Shown here one piece after another: positions 39,898-49,234 of a DNA stretch of 49,760 bases (position 1 is the first letter of the stretch; each line of letters starts with the position of its first letter). The notes under the pieces are model-generated. The model searched no databases and was not told where the DNA came from. It worked only from the letters and a program-made list of their open reading frames with translations. A program made the position numbers and the translations under genes. This DNA comes from Verrucomicrobiota bacterium (lineage in GTDB: Bacteria > Verrucomicrobiota > Verrucomicrobiia > Verrucomicrobiales > Verrucomicrobiaceae), in the NCBI GenBank assembly GCA_009885695.1, contig VFKE01000015.1, positions 1 through 49,760 on the forward strand, given 5' to 3'.

Positions 39898-42249
39898 ATG
39901 ATTTTGCGCCCCTTTTTACGCTGGACGCTCAGCTTGGCTGCTGCCGGAGCTTTTCTCACCTGCGGTTTCAGCGCACCCACCGACTCCCCTGAGAATGCAC
40001 TTCCCGCCAAGAGAATGGTGAAGTCGGTCGAAGTGGTCGTCTCCGGTGCTCCGGTTGATGCCAATCGCATTCGCGCCAATATGGCCACCCGTGAAGGCGG
40101 CCCCTTCAGTGACGAGACCGTGGAGCGCGACATCAAGAATCTCTATGCAACCGGCCTTGTCGAGACCGTGGACATCAGCACTCAGGATGTTTCAGGCGGC
40201 GTGCGCGTGATCGTGAAGGTGGGTGGTCGCGGGATCGTTGGTGACGTGGAGTTCGTCGGGAACTCGGTGGTTGATTCCAAGAAGCTCAAGAGCGAAGTGG
40301 AAATCAAAGTGGGCCAGTCAGTGGACGAGACTAAGTTGTTCGCCGGTCAGAATAAGATTCGCGAATTGTATGCGAAGAAGGGCTTTGCCGACGTGAATGT
40401 GACTTACGCCAGCCAGTCCATGTCGGACAAAAAAGGCTTTGTCCGGGTCGTTTATACGATCACCGAGGGTCAGCGGAACATCATCAATGCGATCCGCTTT
40501 GAAGGCGCGACCGCGTTGAGTTCGAAGCGGCTTGCCGCGAAGATGAAGCTCAAGGTCAAGCATTTCTACAATCTGTGGGGCAAGGCGGGAAAGCTTGATA
40601 ATGAAATGCTCCAGTCCGACGTGCGCACGATTGAGCGGGCCATTCAGGACCATGGCTATGTCTACGCCAAGGTCGTGCAGGTGCGGCGCGAACCGGTCAA
40701 GGCCGACGAGGTCAACCTTGTGTTCGTGATTGAGGAAGGCAAGCGCTACTCAGTATCGGAGGTCGCGCTCGAGGGCAACACGGTCTTCACCAAGGAAGAA
40801 CTGGCCCCAGCGCTGCTCACCGCGGCCGGCAAGGCCTATTCGGCGACAAACATCTCGGATGATGAAAAGATGATCGGTGATTATTACGGCTCGCGCGGCT
40901 ACGCCGATGCGCGTGTCGAGACCAGCGTGGTCCAGGCAGGCAAGGACAGTGTTAAGATCGTCTTCCGCGTCGCCGAGGGCGAGAAGTCCATCGTGCGCAT
41001 GATCAACATCGCCGGCAATGAAAAGACCAAGGACAAGGTCATCCGCCGTGAAGTCACGGTCGCGCCCGGCGATGACTATAATACCGTGCGCATCGACAAG
41101 ACCCGGAACCGTCTCAAGCAGATGGGCTATTTCAGCGCAGTGGACATCCGTCCCTCGCCCACCGGCACTCCCGGCTACAAGGACATCCAGATTGATGTCA
41201 AGGAACAGTCCACCGGCTCCCTCAACCTCGGCGTCGGCTTTAGCTCCATTGACAGCCTGAGCGGCTTCTTTGACCTGACGGAGACCAACTTCGACATCAC
41301 CGGCTGGAAAAACCGTTTCAAGGGCGGTGGTCAGCGTGCGAACATCCATATTCAGGCTGGTAATGAAACGCGTGATTTTGGAATCGGCCTCACCGAACCG
41401 TGGTTCCTCGGCAAGCGCCTCTCGCTCGGCGGAAAGCTGTTCTATCGTGATCTGCTCTATCTCAGCCCGAACGATGAATATGACCAGCGGGAATACGGCG
41501 GCACGATCGCCCTGCGCAAGCCCATCGGCGAGCACGCTTATGCCGACCTGGCCTACACGCTGCAGAATGTGGAGATTTACGACATCGCTCCTGGAGCCTC
41601 GCCTGAGATTCAAGCCGAGAAAGGCAAGTATCTCGAAAGCCGTCTGGCTCTCAGCGTGGCCCATGACACGCGCGATTCGCTCACCATCACTCGCAGCGGC
41701 CATCGGGTCGAAGTCGGTGGCGAAGTCGTTGGCGTGTTCCTTGGCGGGGATGTGGATGTCCTTGGCGCTCATGCCTCCGCTTCCCAGTTCTTCACTCTCC
41801 CAGGCGATATCATCTTCAGTGTCTCTGGAGCCGCAAACACCATCAGCAATGAGGGTGACTCGGCGAACTCGCCCATCTTCACCCGCCTGTTCCTGGGGGG
41901 TGCCACTAATCTTCGCGGCTTTGAATTCCGCGATGTGGGCCCGAAAGACAGCACTGGGGAACCACTCGGCGGCACCACCTCCTACTGGGGATCTGCGGAA
42001 CTAGATTTCCCAATCATCGGCCAGCGCGAAGATCCCAAGCTGCGCGGTGCAATCTTCTATGACGTGGGCAAGGTCACTGGCGGCCCGGGCACCTTCGGCG
42101 GTGGATTGAATGCCAACGCCGGCATCGGTGTGCGCATCTTCCTGCTCCCCGGCACGCCCATTCGAATCGATGTTGGCTTCCCAACGAAGTCCGATGAGTT
42201 CAATGACAACGGTGCCCGCTTCAACTTTCAACTCGGTTACCGATTCTAA
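39898..42249 (+). CDS. bamA: Outer-membrane assembly factor BamA
   Basis: BamA inserts beta-barrel proteins into the outer membrane. The 783-residue protein has a signal peptide (LSLAAAGAFLTCGFSA), five POTRA domains (first around RMVKSVEVVVSGAP, later KRYSVSEVALEGNTVF and IVRMINIAGNEKTKD) and a C-terminal 16-strand barrel ending in FNFQLGYRF, with an aromatic last residue as required for assembly. The VPFR-type lid motif is replaced by RLFLGGATNLRGFEF, a standard variant in this family. Start ATG 39898. It is followed by ompH and lpxD in the conserved order. Confidence 0.95.
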   Translation: MILRPFLRWTLSLAAAGAFLTCGFSAPTDSPENALPAKRMVKSVEVVVSGAPVDANRIRANMATREGGPFSDETVERDIKNLYATGLVETVDISTQDVSGGVRVIVKVGGRGIVGDVEFVGNSVVDSKKLKSEVEIKVGQSVDETKLFAGQNKIRELYAKKGFADVNVTYASQSMSDKKGFVRVVYTITEGQRNIINAIRFEGATALSSKRLAAKMKLKVKHFYNLWGKAGKLDNEMLQSDVRTIERAIQDHGYVYAKVVQVRREPVKADEVNLVFVIEEGKRYSVSEVALEGNTVFTKEELAPALLTAAGKAYSATNISDDEKMIGDYYGSRGYADARVETSVVQAGKDSVKIVFRVAEGEKSIVRMINIAGNEKTKDKVIRREVTVAPGDDYNTVRIDKTRNRLKQMGYFSAVDIRPSPTGTPGYKDIQIDVKEQSTGSLNLGVGFSSIDSLSGFFDLTETNFDITGWKNRFKGGGQRANIHIQAGNETRDFGIGLTEPWFLGKRLSLGGKLFYRDLLYLSPNDEYDQREYGGTIALRKPIGEHAYADLAYTLQNVEIYDIAPGASPEIQAEKGKYLESRLALSVAHDTRDSLTITRSGHRVEVGGEVVGVFLGGDVDVLGAHASASQFFTLPGDIIFSVSGAANTISNEGDSANSPIFTRLFLGGATNLRGFEFRDVGPKDSTGEPLGGTTSYWGSAELDFPIIGQREDPKLRGAIFYDVGKVTGGPGTFGGGLNANAGIGVRIFLLPGTPIRIDVGFPTKSDEFNDNGARFNFQLGYRF

Positions 42250-42315
42250 GGTTCAGCCCTCGCGCTGGTCCACCACCACCCTGCACAGACAAGATTCCCA
42301 GACAAAATGCCCATC

Positions 42316-42975
42316 ATGAAACATGTCCTGATTCTCAGTATCCTCCTCTCCTTCGCCACCCGTGTTCTTCCCGCTGCCGATCTCAAGGTCGGGTTGGTGG
42401 ACCTTCGCAAAGCTTTTTCAGAATACTACAAGTCCAAGGAGGCTTCCAACACGCTTCAACAGCATGTCGGCGAGGCCAAAGAACAAATCAATGAGCGCTT
42501 CGCGGCCTACAAGAAACTGATGGACGATGTTCAGAAGCTCGACAAAGAGCGCACGGATCCCGTTCTCGGAGCCGAGGCCCGGGGGAAGAAAGAGGCTGAG
42601 TTGCGCGGGAAGGCGCAGGAACTCCGCTCGCTGGAACAGGACATCAATGAGTTTAAGAACCGCCGCCAGCAGCAAATCGACGAGGAGCAGCGTCAGCAGG
42701 CCAGCGGCCTTTACGCCGAAATTGTGAAGGTGGTGAACGACAAGGCAGCAGCTTCGGCTTACGACCTTGTCTTCGATAAATCCAACCTGGGTGTCGGTGG
42801 TGTGCCCTTCTTGGTTTACTCCAAGGCCGGTGCTGTGGAAGACTTCACCGCCGAGGTCATCGTCGAACTCAATAAGAACGCGCCAGCGGGTGGTGTCCCA
42901 ACTCCTGCGGCCACTGCACCGAAGCCTGAACCAAAAAAAGCTGAGCCAGACAAGAAGAAGCCCGCTAAAAAGTAA
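42316..42975 (+). CDS. OmpH/Skp-family periplasmic chaperone
   Basis: The 219-residue protein has a signal peptide (MKHVLILSILLSFATRVLPA), then DLKVGLVDLRKAFSEYYKSK, and a long charged coiled coil (about 40-130, with KEQINERFAAYKKL and QQIDEEQRQQ). Skp binds unfolded outer-membrane proteins in the periplasm and passes them to BamA. The C-terminus is an unusual lysine/proline tail (KPEPKKAEPDKKKPAKK). Start ATG 42316 fits the signal peptide; ATG 42307 is also possible. A strong terminator follows. Confidence 0.9.
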   Translation: MKHVLILSILLSFATRVLPAADLKVGLVDLRKAFSEYYKSKEASNTLQQHVGEAKEQINERFAAYKKLMDDVQKLDKERTDPVLGAEARGKKEAELRGKAQELRSLEQDINEFKNRRQQQIDEEQRQQASGLYAEIVKVVNDKAAASAYDLVFDKSNLGVGGVPFLVYSKAGAVEDFTAEVIVELNKNAPAGGVPTPAATAPKPEPKKAEPDKKKPAKK

Positions 42976-42995
42976 ATTTTTCGGACAAATTTTTG

Positions 42996-43035
42996 CTCCC
43001 TGTCTTGAAGGCCGCCTTCAACACAGGGAGTTTTT
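42996..43035 (+). terminator. Strong hairpin terminator between ompH and lpxD
   Basis: CTCCCTGT pairs with ACAGGGAG, one mismatch follows, then TTGAAGG pairs with CCTTCAA around a three-base loop; five T come directly after. It should end most transcription before lpxD, although the three genes usually form one operon. Confidence 0.9.
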
Positions 43036-43050
43036 ATATCAATCTTTCAA

Positions 43051-44103
43051 GTGAAAGCCACGCTCGAACAAATCGCTGGCCTTACGCAAGGCCGCATCGC
43101 TTCCGGTGATTCAGCGCTGGCCGTCACGGGATATAACACCGTCGAGGAGGCGGAACCGGGTGATGTCACTTTTTTTGGCAACCCGCGATACCTGCCCAAG
43201 TTGAAAAAATCCCGAGCCAGTTCCGTGCTGGCTCCGCCGGGTTTTGCGGATGCCCCATCCGGCATGGCGGTGATCGAAGTGGAAAATCCCACGCTGGCCT
43301 TTCAAGCGATCGTCGATCGCTTCGGTCCGCTCAAGTTTAACGTGGAACCCGGCGTTCATCCGTCCGTAGTGATTGGCACAGGCGTGAAATGGAATCGCGA
43401 TAAAGTTTATTTCGGAGCCAATGCCGTCATCGAAAATGGAGCGGAGATCGGCGACGCTTGCGAGATTCATGCCGGCGCCTTCATCGGCCGCGAAGCCCGG
43501 CTCGGCTCCGGCTGCGTGATACACGCCAATGTCACCATCAAGGACCGTTGCATCATCGGAAGCCGGGTGATCATCCACAGCGGCAGCGTCATCGGTGGTG
43601 ATGGATTCGGCTACGAACTCAAAGACGGGCGGCACATCAAAATCGGACAGGTGGGCATCGTGCAGATTGATGACGATGTGGAAATCGGTTCTTGCACCAC
43701 CATTGATCGCGCGCGCTTGGGCCGCACCTGGATCGGCGAGGGAACCAAGATCGACAATCTCGTGCAGATTGCGCATAACTGCATTATCGGAAAGCATTGC
43801 GTGATCTGCGGCCAGGTTGGCATTTCTGGCAGCACACGCTTGGGTGATTATGTCGTCATGGCGGGACAGGTCGGAGTAGCCGGGCACCTGACCATCGGCA
43901 GCCAGGTGACCTTCATGGCCAAGTCCGGCGTGACCAAGGACTACCCAGAGCCAGGTGTTTACACGGGTTATCCCGCCAAGCCGCTCATCGAAGGTCGTCG
44001 CATGATGACCTATCCGGCCAAGGTGCCCGATATTCTTGAGCGTCTTCGTTCGCTTGAGGCTCGTATCAAAGAACTTGAGCAGAATCCATCACCGCAGGCT
44101 TGA
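43051..44103 (+). CDS. lpxD: UDP-3-O-acylglucosamine N-acyltransferase LpxD
   Basis: LpxD adds the second acyl chain in early lipid A synthesis. The 350 residues begin with an N-terminal uridine-binding domain (VTGYNTVEEAEPGDVTFFG), continue with a left-handed beta-helix of hexapeptide repeats (about 105-290, including IIGSRVIIHSGSVIGGDGFG and NLVQIAHNCIIGKHCVI, with the catalytic His in the latter) and end with a helical tail (ERLRSLEARIKELEQ). The start is GTG 43051. It follows the terminator by 16 bp, so it may have its own promoter within the hairpin region or rely on readthrough. Confidence 0.94.
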   Translation: MKATLEQIAGLTQGRIASGDSALAVTGYNTVEEAEPGDVTFFGNPRYLPKLKKSRASSVLAPPGFADAPSGMAVIEVENPTLAFQAIVDRFGPLKFNVEPGVHPSVVIGTGVKWNRDKVYFGANAVIENGAEIGDACEIHAGAFIGREARLGSGCVIHANVTIKDRCIIGSRVIIHSGSVIGGDGFGYELKDGRHIKIGQVGIVQIDDDVEIGSCTTIDRARLGRTWIGEGTKIDNLVQIAHNCIIGKHCVICGQVGISGSTRLGDYVVMAGQVGVAGHLTIGSQVTFMAKSGVTKDYPEPGVYTGYPAKPLIEGRRMMTYPAKVPDILERLRSLEARIKELEQNPSPQA

Positions 44104-44158
44104 GAGAAGCAAACAAGTTCATTGCCTTCGTGTGGTCTGCCATTAGCATCTCATTTCC

Positions 44159-45163
44159 ATGCAACGCGACATCACACCCCCTTCATTCCCCCAGATGCCG
44201 GAAATCCGGATCAATCCTTCTCTGATTGTTGCCGCCATTCTTGGAGTGGTGGTGATCATCGGTGCCATGTCCAGCTTCTACCAGGTGTCGGCGGAGTCGA
44301 TCGGCGTGGTGCAACGGTTCGGCCGGTTCCACGAGATCGCCAAGCCCGGACTCCGCTTCAAGATACCCTTCGGCGTTGATCGCGTGACCTTCGTGCCGGT
44401 GGAGCGCCAGTTAAAGCTGGAGTTCGGCTACGGCACCCAGAACGCCTCGAACCGTTACCAGCAGTCGAGCGAATCAAACTTCGAACGCGACATGGTCACG
44501 GGAGACCTCAATGCGGCATCCGTGGAATGGGTCGTGCAATACGGCATCAGTGACCCCAGGGCGTATCTCTTTCATCTGCGCGATCCCGAGGAAACTCTGC
44601 GCGACCTCTCCGAATCCATCATGCGCGAAATCGTAGGCGACCGCACCGTGGATGAGGTGCTCACGAGCGGGCGTCAGGAGATCGGGGACGCGGTGCTCGC
44701 CAAGCTCCAGCCGCTCGTGACCAAGCTGGAAATGGGATTGCGCGTGGAACTCGTCCAACTGGGGAATGTCTATCCTCCACGACCCGTGCAACAGTCGTTC
44801 GACGAGGTGAACAATGCCCAGCAGCAGCGTTTGACCGCCATCAATGTCGCCAATGGTGAATACAACAAGGTCGTCCCCAGCGCGAAGGGCGAGGCCGCTC
44901 AGAAGATCAGCGAGGCCGAGGGCTATGCCTTCAAGCGCGTCAATCAAGCCGAAGGGGATGTGGCCCGCTTCAAGGCGCTTCTCGAGCAGTATGAGAAAGC
45001 GCCCGACGTCACCCGGCAGCGGCTCTACTTCGAAACCATGAGCGAGGTCATTCCGAACCTGGGAAACAAAATCATCCTCGATGACGCAGCCAAACAGTTT
45101 CTACCGCTGATGCACTTGCAGCAATTGCAGTATGCCCAGCCCCAGAAGTCGTCTCAGCGCTGA
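44159..45163 (+). CDS. hflK: HflK-like membrane protease modulator
   Basis: The 334-residue protein has one N-terminal membrane helix (INPSLIVAAILGVVVIIGAM) and an SPFH/band-7 domain with GVVQRFGRFHEIAKPGLRFK, SVEWVVQYGISDPRAYLF and DRTVDEVLTSGRQEIGD. HflK and HflC form a ring-like complex around the FtsH protease and restrain it. The family's Gly-rich N-terminus is missing. It is followed by hflC 23 bp downstream. Confidence 0.92.
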   Translation: MQRDITPPSFPQMPEIRINPSLIVAAILGVVVIIGAMSSFYQVSAESIGVVQRFGRFHEIAKPGLRFKIPFGVDRVTFVPVERQLKLEFGYGTQNASNRYQQSSESNFERDMVTGDLNAASVEWVVQYGISDPRAYLFHLRDPEETLRDLSESIMREIVGDRTVDEVLTSGRQEIGDAVLAKLQPLVTKLEMGLRVELVQLGNVYPPRPVQQSFDEVNNAQQQRLTAINVANGEYNKVVPSAKGEAAQKISEAEGYAFKRVNQAEGDVARFKALLEQYEKAPDVTRQRLYFETMSEVIPNLGNKIILDDAAKQFLPLMHLQQLQYAQPQKSSQR

Positions 45164-45186
45164 ACCAATAACTTTTTTTCGAATCC

Positions 45187-46239
45187 ATGAAATCCATTAA
45201 ATCCATTTTAGCAGCCATCATTGTCGTCGCCGTGCTCATCGTTCTGAGCGGCACGCTCTACACGGTCGGTGAACAGGAGCAGGTGATCATCACGCAGTTC
45301 GGCAAGCCGGTCGGCGGACCCATCAATTCGGATATGGCGAAGAACGAAGCGGGCCTGCACTTCAAGATACCATTCATCCAGGAGGTCAACCGCTTCGAGA
45401 AGCGCATTCTGGAATGGGACGGGCCCTCCACGCCCATGACCACTAACGAGAAGCAAACCATCATCGTGGACGCTTTCGCCCGCTGGCGCATCGCTGATCC
45501 GCTCAAGTATTTTCAAACTCTGCGCGACGAGCGCAGTGCGCTCTCCCGGCTTAATGACACGGTCGGCAACGCCGTGCGCAGCGTCGTGGCCCGGCATGAT
45601 CTGGTCGAGGTGATCCGCACCGACAAGAATCGCAAAGTGAAAAAGACGGGCCCAGTCGTGCTGCCTGGGGAAGCCGTAGCCCCGGTTCCGGCAACGATTA
45701 CATCGGCCACACCGGGCACGCTTCAGACCATCCGGTTCGGACGTGAGGAACTGGAGAAACAGGTGCTGGAACAGGCATCACCGGCAGTCGAACGCTGGGG
45801 GCTCAAGCTGCTCGATGTGCGGTTAAAACGCATCAACTACAACCCCACCGTAACCGCCAAGATCCACGAGCAGATGATCAGCGAGCGCATGCAAATTGCA
45901 GAGAGCTTCCGGTCCGATGGCAAGGGCGAAGCCGCCAAGATCAATGGCCGGCGTCAGAAGGAACTGGATCAGATACAATCTGAAGCCTATCGCACGGTGC
46001 AGGAACTGATGGGAAAAGCCGACGCCCAAGCCACGCAAATTTACGCCCAAGCTTACAACACCAGCCCCGCAGCGGCGGACTTCTATCAGTTTAGCAAGAC
46101 GCTGGAAACTTACAAAGCCTCGCTCGGGCGCGACACCACGCTCATCCTGACGACTGATAGTGATTTGTTCAAGTTCATCAAGAAGATCGATGGTGGGGTG
46201 ACGAAAGGAACGGCGAAACCGCCGGCCACGCAGCCTTGA
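45187..46239 (+). CDS. hflC: HflC membrane protease modulator
   Basis: The 350-residue protein has a membrane helix (ILAAIIVVAVLIVLSGTLYT), then the HflC-type SPFH domain with EQEQVIITQFGKPVGGPINS, GLHFKIPFIQEVNRFEKRIL and EKQTIIVDAFARWRIADPL. The long helical tail of HflC follows, with IAESFRSDGKGEAAKINGRR. A proline/valine-rich loop (PVVLPGEAVAPVPATITSA) lies where E. coli HflC also carries an insertion. It forms the partner complex with HflK. Confidence 0.93.
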   Translation: MKSIKSILAAIIVVAVLIVLSGTLYTVGEQEQVIITQFGKPVGGPINSDMAKNEAGLHFKIPFIQEVNRFEKRILEWDGPSTPMTTNEKQTIIVDAFARWRIADPLKYFQTLRDERSALSRLNDTVGNAVRSVVARHDLVEVIRTDKNRKVKKTGPVVLPGEAVAPVPATITSATPGTLQTIRFGREELEKQVLEQASPAVERWGLKLLDVRLKRINYNPTVTAKIHEQMISERMQIAESFRSDGKGEAAKINGRRQKELDQIQSEAYRTVQELMGKADAQATQIYAQAYNTSPAAADFYQFSKTLETYKASLGRDTTLILTTDSDLFKFIKKIDGGVTKGTAKPPATQP

Positions 46240-46308
46240 GGATGTGTTGCTGGAAGCGTTAGCCTTTCTCACGCCCTTGCCGGGGCGTAATGTGGCGGTC
46301 ATCTTTGT

Positions 46309-46507
46309 CCGGTGGTTGGCACCACCGGCTTAGTTCTTTCATCCCTCCAGGATGCAATTCAATTAGAATGGAAAAGCACAGACGCATAAAAACGATGAAA
46401 CTTGATCAGGTATTCGTCTCGGAGAGACGAGAGAGCATAGCCGGTGGTGGAGCGCAGCGGAACCACCGGTTCCCCGTTGACCTGATGTTTCCGCCCCGGT
46501 GGGGCGG
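46309..46507. repeat. Cluster of CCGGTGGT/ACCACCGG palindromes between hflC and the sigma gene
   Basis: CCGGTGGT-tggc-ACCACCGG (46309-46328) and CCGGTGGT-N13-ACCACCGG (46441-46469) share the same arms. CGTCTC-gga-GAGACG (46415-46429) and CCGCCCC-ggt-GGGGCGG (46491-46507) sit between and after. The 445 bp between hflC and the sigma-factor ATG contain no gene that I can support. The composition resembles the cluster at 17086-17179. Confidence 0.7.
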
Positions 46508-46683
46508 GAGAAATTATCCTGCGCGTCCGTTGAATCCGATGATGGCTATGAAGCGCAGGAATGAGTGTGTCCACAGACTCGCTTGTCTTCATGCCGCCCG
46601 CAGCATTGCCGCGAGTGCCGCTTGATTTTTTTCGATTGCGATTCAAGGAAAACTTGCCGGACGCATGTCATCCCGTAACACCG

Positions 46684-47247
46684 ATGGAAAAAGAGACTGA
46701 CGAAGCCATTTTGCAACGGGTTGGCCGGGGCGATGAGGCTGCGACGGCGGAATTCTATGACCGTTTTGCACCCTCACTTTTCGCCATCGCCCGGCGCATT
46801 CTGGGTGATGAACAGGAGGCGCGCGATGCCTTGCAGGATGGGTTTCTCTACATCTGGGACAAGGCTGCGGATTACGATCCGGCCCGGAGCAAGGCCTTCA
46901 CCTGGTTCGTGATGATCTTCCGGAACAAGGCCATCGACCGCCTCCGCGCTAGCCGTCGCCGTGTCCGGCTCAATGAAACGGCTGCGGTGAATCTGCTCGA
47001 TCTTGAGTCACCACTCGCCGAGCGGGCCGATCTCTCCGTGGAGCGCGCCGAGAGCGCCGAAGCCGTGCGACGCGCGATGCGATCGCTGCCGGACGAGCAA
47101 CGAAAGTGCATTGAGTGGGCGTTCCTGCGCGGACTGACGCACCTCCAGCTCTCAGAGCTGCTCGGCGAACCGCTGGGCACGGTGAAAACCAACATCCGCC
47201 GTGGCTTGATGCGGCTGCGCGATATTCTCCAGGAGGGCGAGTCATGA
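46684..47247 (+). CDS. ECF-type RNA polymerase sigma factor
   Basis: The 187-residue protein has sigma region 2 (RRILGDEQEARDALQDGFLY, FTWFVMIFRNKAIDRLRASR) and region 4 (EQRKCIEWAFLRGLTHLQLS, LGTVKTNIRRGLMRLR). ATG 46684 is chosen; the frame extends to 46561 but without a conserved N-terminus. The stop overlaps the anti-sigma gene start by 4 bp (ATGA), so both are made together. It would be released from the anti-sigma factor by an unknown signal. Confidence 0.92.
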   Translation: MEKETDEAILQRVGRGDEAATAEFYDRFAPSLFAIARRILGDEQEARDALQDGFLYIWDKAADYDPARSKAFTWFVMIFRNKAIDRLRASRRRVRLNETAAVNLLDLESPLAERADLSVERAESAEAVRRAMRSLPDEQRKCIEWAFLRGLTHLQLSELLGEPLGTVKTNIRRGLMRLRDILQEGES

Positions 47248-48098
47248 CCGAACGACAGGAAGAACAGGCGGCGCTCAACGCCTTGCATTCGCTCGATGCC
47301 CACGAGCGGCAGATATTACATGCTGAGATTCGTATAAATCCGCGCTTGCGTGTTCTGGCTGCTGAACTCGAGGAGGCCGCGTCGAAGATCGCACTCTTGC
47401 TGCCTGCGGAGTCTCCACCGGAAGATGACAGGGCACTGCTGCTCAAGCGGCTCAAACAACACCGCAGTGCAACGGTGACTCCCATCGGCGCAACGTTCCG
47501 CATCCTTCGCCAGCCGGGGGTCGCATGGGCCGTCGCCGCGTGTCTGGCTGTGATCGCGTGGAACAGTCGCGGTGTCATTCGCAGCCTCACGCAGGAAATG
47601 GAGGCTCTGGCGCAAAGTGAATCCACGGCACGGAACGTGGCCGCTGATGCCCTGGGCAAAGTGGCCGGACTGGAAAATAAACTGGCCGATGCCACTGACG
47701 TATCGCAGCGACTCGCCGGTGAGATCACTGATCTGAAGCAGATGAATGTGGTTGCCCGCCTGGAAGTCACGTCCCTGCGCGCAACCGTGCGCAAATTTGA
47801 GGAGGGCGTTGCCGTCATCGTCTGGGACGGCGAGAAACAGGAGGGCCAGCTCAAGCTGGAAAAAATGCCACCAGTGCAGGCCAACAGAGATTATCAGCTC
47901 TGGGTCATCGACAAAAAAAATCCAGCACCCGTCAGTGCAGGCGTGATCAAGGTGGACGCGCGCGGCATCGCATCCGTGGCATTCAAGCCTGCGGAACCCG
48001 TGCCCAGCGCTGCAAAGTTTGCCATCAGCATCGAGGCCCTGGGTGGCGTGGCTAAGAAATCATCGGATGGCCCGATTATCTTTGCCGGACCCCAGTGA
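47244..48098 (+). CDS. RskA-like anti-sigma factor
   Basis: The 284-residue protein has a cytoplasmic N-terminal region, one transmembrane segment (GVAWAVAACLAVIAW, about 93-107), an extracytoplasmic coiled coil (about 110-185) and a C-terminal RskA-type domain with NRDYQLWVIDKKNPAPVSAG and GIASVAFKPAEPVPSA. Such proteins bind their sigma factor at the membrane and release it when the outer domain is cut. I do not see a clear HxxxCxxC zinc motif in the N-terminal domain. Start ATG 47244. It overlaps the esterase gene by 4 bp. Confidence 0.85.
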   Translation: MTERQEEQAALNALHSLDAHERQILHAEIRINPRLRVLAAELEEAASKIALLLPAESPPEDDRALLLKRLKQHRSATVTPIGATFRILRQPGVAWAVAACLAVIAWNSRGVIRSLTQEMEALAQSESTARNVAADALGKVAGLENKLADATDVSQRLAGEITDLKQMNVVARLEVTSLRATVRKFEEGVAVIVWDGEKQEGQLKLEKMPPVQANRDYQLWVIDKKNPAPVSAGVIKVDARGIASVAFKPAEPVPSAAKFAISIEALGGVAKKSSDGPIIFAGPQ

Positions 48099-49234
48099 AA
48101 TCGCGTCTCTGGTCATGCCTGCTCCTTGCTTGCGCTGCACTGGCCTTGGTGCTGGCGGTGCATGTGATCTTTGTGTTAGACAATATCTGGAGCTGGCGCA
48201 TCACTGTCATTGCGGCGGAATATGGCCATCGTTTCGCGCTGGGTGCGTTCGTGCTCGCTTGGATTTGCTGGCGCAGACGCGCGAAGTTTACCGCCATCGC
48301 CAGTGTCGCAGCGGCGGCTGTGCTGTTGTGGCCGCTGGTGCAGGCCGTGGCTATATCCCGAACACTCCCGGAAGACTTGCGCCGGACATTTGGCGCGACT
48401 CATGTTGCGGATGCTAGGCCATTGAGCATCGTGTCGCTCTTCATTGGAACGCGGCGGACCAACATGAAGCCTGAGTCCCTCGTGTATGCCGAGGATGCGG
48501 ACGGACCGCGCCGGATAGAATTTTTCCGGACCAAGTCTGGCAAGCCCGCGCCCTGCATCGTGTTGCTGCATGGCGGCGGTTGGGAAAGAGGCGAGGTGAA
48601 TGAACTTCCAGACTGGAGCACGCATTGGGCGCAAAACGGATATGCCGTGGCCTCCGTGCAGTATCGCTTCGCGCCGCAGCATCCCTGGCCCGCGCAGGAT
48701 GAAGACGTGCGGCTGGCACTGGCTTATCTCAAGACCAACGCCGCGTCACTCGGCATCGATCCGACGCGATTTGTTTTTCTCGGACGCAGCGCGGGTGCGC
48801 AGATCGCCGTGGCTTGCGCGTATGGCCTGCATGATCCTGCCGTTCGCGGTTGTGTTTCGTTCTATGGCCCGCAGGACATGTTCTTTGCCCGGAAATATTC
48901 TGTGGAAGATGATGTGCTCAACTCCCTGCGCATGGTGCGCAATTTCATGGGTGGTGATCCCGAGCAGGCAGGCAATAATTATGCGTCCGCATCTGGAATG
49001 TTGCTCGCTCGCAGCGACAGCCCGCCCGCCTTAATTTTTCATGGTTCGCATGATATCCTTGTTTGGAACCGTCACAGCCAGCGTTTCGCCGCGAAGCTCG
49101 ATGAACTCGGCGTAAGCCATCTGTATTTGGAACTGCCGTGGGCCGCTCATGGATTCGACTGGTGCTACGACGGAGTGGGCAGTCAGCTGGCGCGCCATGC
49201 TTTGGACTGTTTTTTGGAGGCCGTGACGCGATAG
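48095..49234 (+). CDS. Alpha/beta hydrolase (esterase-like) with N-terminal membrane helices
   Basis: The 379-residue protein starts with GTG 48095 (overlapping the previous stop) and has two or three N-terminal hydrophobic segments. The hydrolase domain has the oxyanion-hole HGGGW and the nucleophile elbow LGRSAGAQ (G-x-S-x-G with Ser). IFHGSHDILV and WAAHGFDW probably supply the Asp and His of the triad. The HGGGW pattern places it near the BD-FAE/hormone-sensitive lipase type. In context it may be part of a stress regulon controlled by the sigma/anti-sigma pair; the substrate is not known. Confidence 0.88.
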   Translation: MKSRLWSCLLLACAALALVLAVHVIFVLDNIWSWRITVIAAEYGHRFALGAFVLAWICWRRRAKFTAIASVAAAAVLLWPLVQAVAISRTLPEDLRRTFGATHVADARPLSIVSLFIGTRRTNMKPESLVYAEDADGPRRIEFFRTKSGKPAPCIVLLHGGGWERGEVNELPDWSTHWAQNGYAVASVQYRFAPQHPWPAQDEDVRLALAYLKTNAASLGIDPTRFVFLGRSAGAQIAVACAYGLHDPAVRGCVSFYGPQDMFFARKYSVEDDVLNSLRMVRNFMGGDPEQAGNNYASASGMLLARSDSPPALIFHGSHDILVWNRHSQRFAAKLDELGVSHLYLELPWAAHGFDWCYDGVGSQLARHALDCFLEAVTR

